A stretch of 46,104 nt of DNA from Glycomyces paridis. GTDB taxonomy: Bacteria > Actinomycetota > Actinomycetes > Mycobacteriales > Micromonosporaceae. The DNA lies in assembly GCF_004912155.1 (NCBI RefSeq), contig NZ_STGX01000004.1, positions 268,162-314,265 on the forward strand, in the 5' to 3' direction. The number at the start of each line of letters is the position of its first letter. The first letter of the stretch is position 1. Of the stretch, positions 40,637-46,104 are shown piece by piece. Made by a program: the position numbers and the translations under genes. The notes below the pieces were generated by a model. The model was not told where the DNA came from and searched no databases. It saw only the letters and a program-made list of their open reading frames with translations.

Positions 40637-41399
40637 CGAACACCGCCTCGGCTCGGTAGCCGACCAGGGGGTCGTATTCGGCGACGCGGACCGGCCCGGC
40701 GCCGCCGTCCCGGGCGAGTTCGGCCCAGACGGCGGTCCCGGCGGTCGGCTCGACCACGGTCGCGTCCGGGAACTCGCCCGGCGCGGCATCGCTCCGGTAG
40801 GTCGAGGTGATGACGCGCTCGCCTTCGCGGGCGGCTCCCCGGGCGTCGGGGCGACCGGAGGCGACGGCGACGGATTCGAAGGGGCGGCCCTCGCCGGTGC
40901 CGAGGACGAGCAGGACCGCGCGGTCGACCGGCCGGCGCCCGAGGTCGACGGCGGCGGGGAACATCCGGTGTTCGAGCACGAGCACGGCGGCGCGCGCGGC
41001 GAGCCCGAGGGCGATGCGCCTGCGGGCCAGCCGGAGCGCGGTGAACGGCGCGGCCACACCCTGGTCGGTGACGCCCAGGACGTGCGGCAGCGGGTCGATC
41101 GCGCGGGCGACCAGTTGCGAGAGGAAGTGCGAAACCTGGGCGTCGGGGACGCTCGTGGCGAACGAGAACGCGTCGACGCGGCCCCGGCCGCCCAGTTCGG
41201 CGAGGGCCGCCTCGGTCATCTGGTAGTAGGAGACGCCCGGCGCGTCCTCGGGCCACTCGGCGCCCTCGTTGACGCGGTGCGCCGCGAGCGAGGAGGCGCC
41301 CATGGAGTAGCGGTGGAAGGTGCGGACGTCGGCGCTGATCGCGATGCCGTCCAGGGGGAGGTCGATCACCGCCTCCAGGCGGCAGACCGGGGCGGTCAC
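40623..41399 (-). CDS. Ketosynthase-like protein lacking the active-site cysteine
   Basis: A 258-residue protein with the layout of the thiolase fold's first half: strand and helix repeats, GVTDQGVAAPFTALRLARRRIALGLAARAAVLVLEH (about 109-144). In KAS III the corresponding turn carries the nucleophilic Cys before a helix; here T111-D112 occupy it and no Cys is near. It is also 60-70 residues shorter than FabH. A non-condensing partner, for example a chain-length-factor-like subunit or a carrier docking protein, is plausible. The GTG at 41399 with GAGGG upstream lies 5 nt after the ACP gene. Confidence 0.7.
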   Translation of the reverse strand: MTAPVCRLEAVIDLPLDGIAISADVRTFHRYSMGASSLAAHRVNEGAEWPEDAPGVSYYQMTEAALAELGGRGRVDAFSFATSVPDAQVSHFLSQLVARAIDPLPHVLGVTDQGVAAPFTALRLARRRIALGLAARAAVLVLEHRMFPAAVDLGRRPVDRAVLLVLGTGEGRPFESVAVASGRPDARGAAREGERVITSTYRSDAAPGEFPDATVVEPTAGTAVWAELARDGGAGPVRVAEYDPLVGYRAEAVFGARD

Positions 41400-41404
41400 G
41401 GCCC

Positions 41405-41689
41405 TCAGCCCGCGGCGGGCTCGGCGCCGGCGGCTTCGAGGAGGAAGCCGGTCAGGGAGCCGAAGGTCGCGAAGTGCTCCTCGGAGATGGAGTCGGGGTC
41501 GATCTCGATCTCCAGCGCGTCCTCGAGGTTGACCATGAGGCCGAGGATGCTGGTGGAGTCGAGCGACAGGTCCTCGAACAGGCGGGTGTCGTCGCCGATG
41601 TCGGGCAGGTCGTGGCCGAGGGTCTCGGCGAGGGCCTTTGCGACCACGGCGGAGAGGTCGTCGCGGGTGGGAAGGGGGGTCGTTTCCAC
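41405..41689 (-). CDS. Acyl carrier protein
   Basis: A 94-residue stand-alone carrier protein, first gene of the operon. The phosphopantetheine serine is S45 in FEDLSLDSTSILGLMVNLE. The acidic helix II and IELDPDS-like region (LEIEIDPDSISEEHF) match ACPs used in acyl rather than peptidyl pathways. It is the probable substrate of the ATP-grasp ligase, decarboxylase, dehydrogenases and condensation-type protein, and of the operon's own Sfp-type transferase. GTG at 41689 with AGGAG 6 nt upstream. Confidence 0.93.
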   Translation of the reverse strand: METTPLPTRDDLSAVVAKALAETLGHDLPDIGDDTRLFEDLSLDSTSILGLMVNLEDALEIEIDPDSISEEHFATFGSLTGFLLEAAGAEPAAG

Positions 41690-43897
<2,208 letters not shown>

Positions 43898-43924
43898 GGC
43901 GCCCTCGCGCCCGGCGCCGGTGAC

Positions 43925-43954
43925 GACCGGGCGGCCCTCTCGGGCCGCCCGGTC
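43925..43954. terminator. Bidirectional-looking hairpin terminator
   Basis: A perfect 13-bp stem (43925-43937 with 43942-43954) with loop TCTC lies between the convergent GH43 and ROK genes, 28 bp after the GH43 stop. Confidence 0.75.
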
Positions 43955-44107
43955 CTTCAATGTACGCAGACTCGATCGCACCCCGAGCGCCGCGACGAGC
44001 AGCGCTGAACGCGGCCGAAGTCGGAAACTCGGTGCGGCGGAACCACGGCTGGAGCATCGGCAGACCTGCGATCAACGGCGCATGGTGGCCGCGACGGGGA
44101 AACTCCC

Positions 44108-45379
44108 CTATTCGGCCGCGACCGCGACCACCGGTCGGGCATGGCTGCCGGCGCCCCTCCCCGCCGCAGTCCGAGTCCGGCCATGGGTCAGCTCGCTTTG
44201 CAGCACGAGGGCCGCTGCGCCGATCGCTGCCGCGTCGGGGCCGTTGACCGACGGCACCACCCGCACCGGGTGGGTCCGCCAGGTGGCGGTGCGGCGGTCC
44301 ACTTCCTCCTGGATAACGCTCTGGTAGATGGAGCCCGCTACCGTGAAGCTCGGACCGGCAAGGACGATCGCGTCCACATCGAAGAGGATGGTCATGGTGA
44401 CGGCGGCGGCCCCGAGGTAGCGGGCCGACCGCTCGACGAGGCCACGGGCGGCCGGATCGCCTGCGTTGGCGGCAGCCGCGATCCGCGCGAACTCCGTGAG
44501 GAAGTCGGCGCTGTCGGGGTCGGGCACCAGTCGCTCGGCCAGCGCGGGCGTGGCCGCGGCCTGCCGGATCAGGGCTGCCGGGCCGGCGTAGTTCTCCAGA
44601 CAGCCGACGTTGCCGCACGGGCACTGTTCGCCGTTGACGTCGATCGACATATGGCCGATCTCCACGCTGTTGGAGGAGCTGCCTCGGTACACCTCGCCGG
44701 CGACCACGATCCCGCCGCCGATCCCGCTGGCCATGTAGATGCAGCCGTAGGTGCTTCGTCGGTCGACCGCGCCCAGCCAGTATTCGCCGATCGCGGCGGC
44801 CGCGGCGTCGTTGTCGAGCAGCACGGGCAGGCCGAGGCTCTGCGCGAGCCGCTCCGCGACCGGGTATTCGAGCCATGGCTCGGAGGGCTGCGGGCTCAAC
44901 AGGACCCCCGCGCGGTGGTCCTGCGGGCCGTAGCTGACCAGCCCGACCCCCAGCACCCGGTTGCGGTCCACGGCGGCCGTGGCGAGCAGGGCGTCCACTT
45001 GCGAGGCGATCATCGGCAGTGCCTGGTCCGGCGGCATCGACGCCACGCCGTGGAACGAGGTTCGGGACACTGTCCGTCCGGCCAGGTCGACGATGACGAT
45101 GACGCAGACGTTGCGTTCCATCTGGATTCCGACGCTGTAGCGGGCCCGGGGGTCGAGCCGCACCAGCGTGCGCGGCTTGCCGCCGGTCGGCGCGCTTCGG
45201 CCGGCCTCGACGACCAGTCCGTCGTCGATGAGTTCCCGCACGAGTTCGGAGATCGTGGCGCCGGTGAGACCCGTCGCCGCCGTGAGCTCCACCCGGCTGA
45301 TCGTGCGGGCCGCGCGGATGGCGTCCAGGATCAGGCCCCTGGTCCTCGATTTGCTCGTCCACGTCGGGCTGAGCGCCAT
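44108..45379 (-). CDS. ROK-family transcriptional regulator
   Basis: A 423-residue sugar-responsive repressor. An N-terminal MarR-like winged helix (about 15-65: ISRVELTAATGLTGATISELVRELIDDGLV) is followed by the ROK domain. The latter has the DNDAAAAAIGEYWLG sugar loop, MASGIGGGIVVAGEVYRG, and the zinc site IGHMSIDVNGEQCPCGNVGCLENYAG (H243, C253, C255, C260). The last 25 residues are an Ala/Arg-rich tail. The family includes XylR/BxlR. Targets are likely the flanking glycosidase genes. Start ATG 45379 with a perfect AAGGAGG; the upstream extension lacks support. Confidence 0.94.
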   Translation of the reverse strand: MALSPTWTSKSRTRGLILDAIRAARTISRVELTAATGLTGATISELVRELIDDGLVVEAGRSAPTGGKPRTLVRLDPRARYSVGIQMERNVCVIVIVDLAGRTVSRTSFHGVASMPPDQALPMIASQVDALLATAAVDRNRVLGVGLVSYGPQDHRAGVLLSPQPSEPWLEYPVAERLAQSLGLPVLLDNDAAAAAIGEYWLGAVDRRSTYGCIYMASGIGGGIVVAGEVYRGSSSNSVEIGHMSIDVNGEQCPCGNVGCLENYAGPAALIRQAAATPALAERLVPDPDSADFLTEFARIAAAANAGDPAARGLVERSARYLGAAAVTMTILFDVDAIVLAGPSFTVAGSIYQSVIQEEVDRRTATWRTHPVRVVPSVNGPDAAAIGAAALVLQSELTHGRTRTAAGRGAGSHARPVVAVAAE

Positions 45380-45496
45380 GTGTGCCTCCTTCGCTGTACT
45401 TTGCCGGGCCGCCTTACTTACCCGACTGCCTGCACTTTCGCCCACTTCGCCCGATCGGCTGCACGATGCCTGCCAAGCATAGACCCATATGAATAC

Positions 45497-45544
45497 TTGA
45501 CTTTGTTCGAGTGCCTAACTAAGGTGATTTCGGAAGCGCTCCCA
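45497..45544 (+). promoter_or_regulatory. Promoter with CebR-like operator before the cellulase gene
   Basis: TTGACT (45497-45502) and TAAGGT (45520-45525) are spaced by 17 bp. CGGAAGCGCTCCCA at 45531-45544 matches the streptomycete CebR box TGGGAGCGCTCCCA in 12 of 14 bases and would cover the transcription start. It predicts release by cello-oligosaccharide. Confidence 0.75.
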
Positions 45545-45570
45545 TCCCTCACGATCATCAAGGAGCTTAG

Positions 45571-46104
45571 ATGCGACATCGTCAGAAACTATTGGTCGCC
45601 GGCGCCGTCGGCGCACTGGTACTGGGTGGCTTGGCAACGGCGACCCTTCCCGCATCGGCGGCCACCTCGGGCTGCGCGGTCACCTATACCGTGCAGAGCG
45701 AGTGGTCGGGCGGGTTCAGCGCCGACCTGGCCGTCACCAACCTCGGCGACGCGATGTCCGACTGGACATTGACCTTCGACTTCCCGAACGCCGACCAGCA
45801 GGTCACCCAGGGTTGGAGCGCCGCCTGGACCCAATCCGGCTCCGGCGTCTCCGCCTCCAGCCTGGGTTGGAACGGGTCACTGGGCACCAGCGCCTCCACC
45901 TCGATCGGGTTCGTCGGCGCATGGCTCGACGCCAACCCCGAACCGGCGTCCTTCGCGCTCAACGGCACGCCCTGCACCGGCTCGACGGAGAGCCCGACCA
46001 CCACCCCCACCGACGATCCGACCACCACCCCGCCGGACGGTCCGGCGCCGCAGCTCAGCGTCTCCGGCAACCAGATCGTCACCGAGGACGGCGAGCCGTA
46101 CCGG
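45571..46104 (+). CDS. Secreted CBM2-bearing cellulase, 3' truncated by the window
   Basis: The first 178 residues of an extracellular enzyme; the frame is open at the right edge. Signal peptide 1-31 (LPASAA-TSG). CBM2 spans about 34-137, with the terminal disulfide cysteines (GCAVTY and GTPCTG) and surface tryptophans in SDWTLTF, QGWSAAWTQ and LGWNGSL. A Pro/Thr linker of about 20 residues follows. The catalytic domain opens QLSVSGNQIVTEDGEPYR, typical of GH5 cellulases just before their RGVN strand. AAGGAG precedes the ATG. The GH5 call rests on that short start only. Confidence 0.88.
   Translation, partial: MRHRQKLLVAGAVGALVLGGLATATLPASAATSGCAVTYTVQSEWSGGFSADLAVTNLGDAMSDWTLTFDFPNADQQVTQGWSAAWTQSGSGVSASSLGWNGSLGTSASTSIGFVGAWLDANPEPASFALNGTPCTGSTESPTTTPTDDPTTTPPDGPAPQLSVSGNQIVTEDGEPYR

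Overview
The window is high-GC actinobacterial DNA. Third codon positions are strongly G/C, GTG and TTG starts are frequent, and it carries a SARP/AfsR-type regulator, a CcdA/TlpA pair, a CebR-like operator and CBM-bearing secreted glycosidases. A filamentous soil actinomycete, possibly of the Glycomycetaceae or a neighbouring family, fits best. The family guess is inference only. No rRNA, tRNA or CRISPR array was seen.

Layout. (1) 195-10838 is mixed housekeeping and regulatory DNA: a disordered unknown protein, a large SARP-NB-ARC regulator, a DUF4143 ATPase, a DUF952 protein, a small membrane protein, and a three-gene operon of sensor kinase, NarL-type response regulator and DUF4097 membrane protein. 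(2) 11028-18620 is a run of envelope and redox genes: a small secreted protein, an Excalibur-repeat protein, a fulvocin C-related Cys-rich protein with an N-terminal CxxC domain, a PhyH-type oxygenase, CcdA convergent with a TlpA-like lipoprotein, and an aldo/keto reductase under a textbook MerR-type promoter. (3) 18809-21205 looks like a small accessory patch: a tightly packed set of helical unknowns, a decayed transposase end, an ATPGPW-type small protein and a canonical terminator. (4) 21206-25363 is a four-gene operon of unrecognised proteins. It has a structured 5' leader, low-complexity repeats, PPE-MPTR-like C-terminal repeats, two paralogous genes and a strong terminator. (5) 25410-27714 holds a membrane protein, a four-copy 49-bp tandem repeat and a second (DUF234-type) ATPase with a dyad over its ribosome-binding site.

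(6) 27780-41689 is a compact 14-gene operon, all on the minus strand, read from an acyl carrier protein down to a free-standing condensation-type protein. Most junctions overlap by 4-14 nt. It encodes an ACP, a Cys-less ketosynthase-like protein, an acyl-CoA dehydrogenase pair (one half-size), a phosphopantetheinyl transferase, a P450, two glycosyltransferases, a KAS III-like enzyme with a changed triad, an ATP-grasp ligase, a fold-type III PLP decarboxylase, an ABC-2 exporter and a condensation-domain protein. No modular PKS or NRPS is present. ACP plus ATP-grasp plus PLP decarboxylase resembles the butirosin BtrI/BtrJ/BtrK logic of amino acid loading and decarboxylation on a carrier. A glycosylated, exported, carrier-built amino-acyl product is the best inference, and this is the window's most interesting system.

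(7) 42110-46104 is a plant-polysaccharide region: a secreted GH43-CBM6-CBM13 enzyme behind two sugar-type operators, a ROK repressor, and the start of a CBM2-bearing cellulase behind a CebR-like box. It runs off the right edge.

Bases 1-194 hold nothing I can support.
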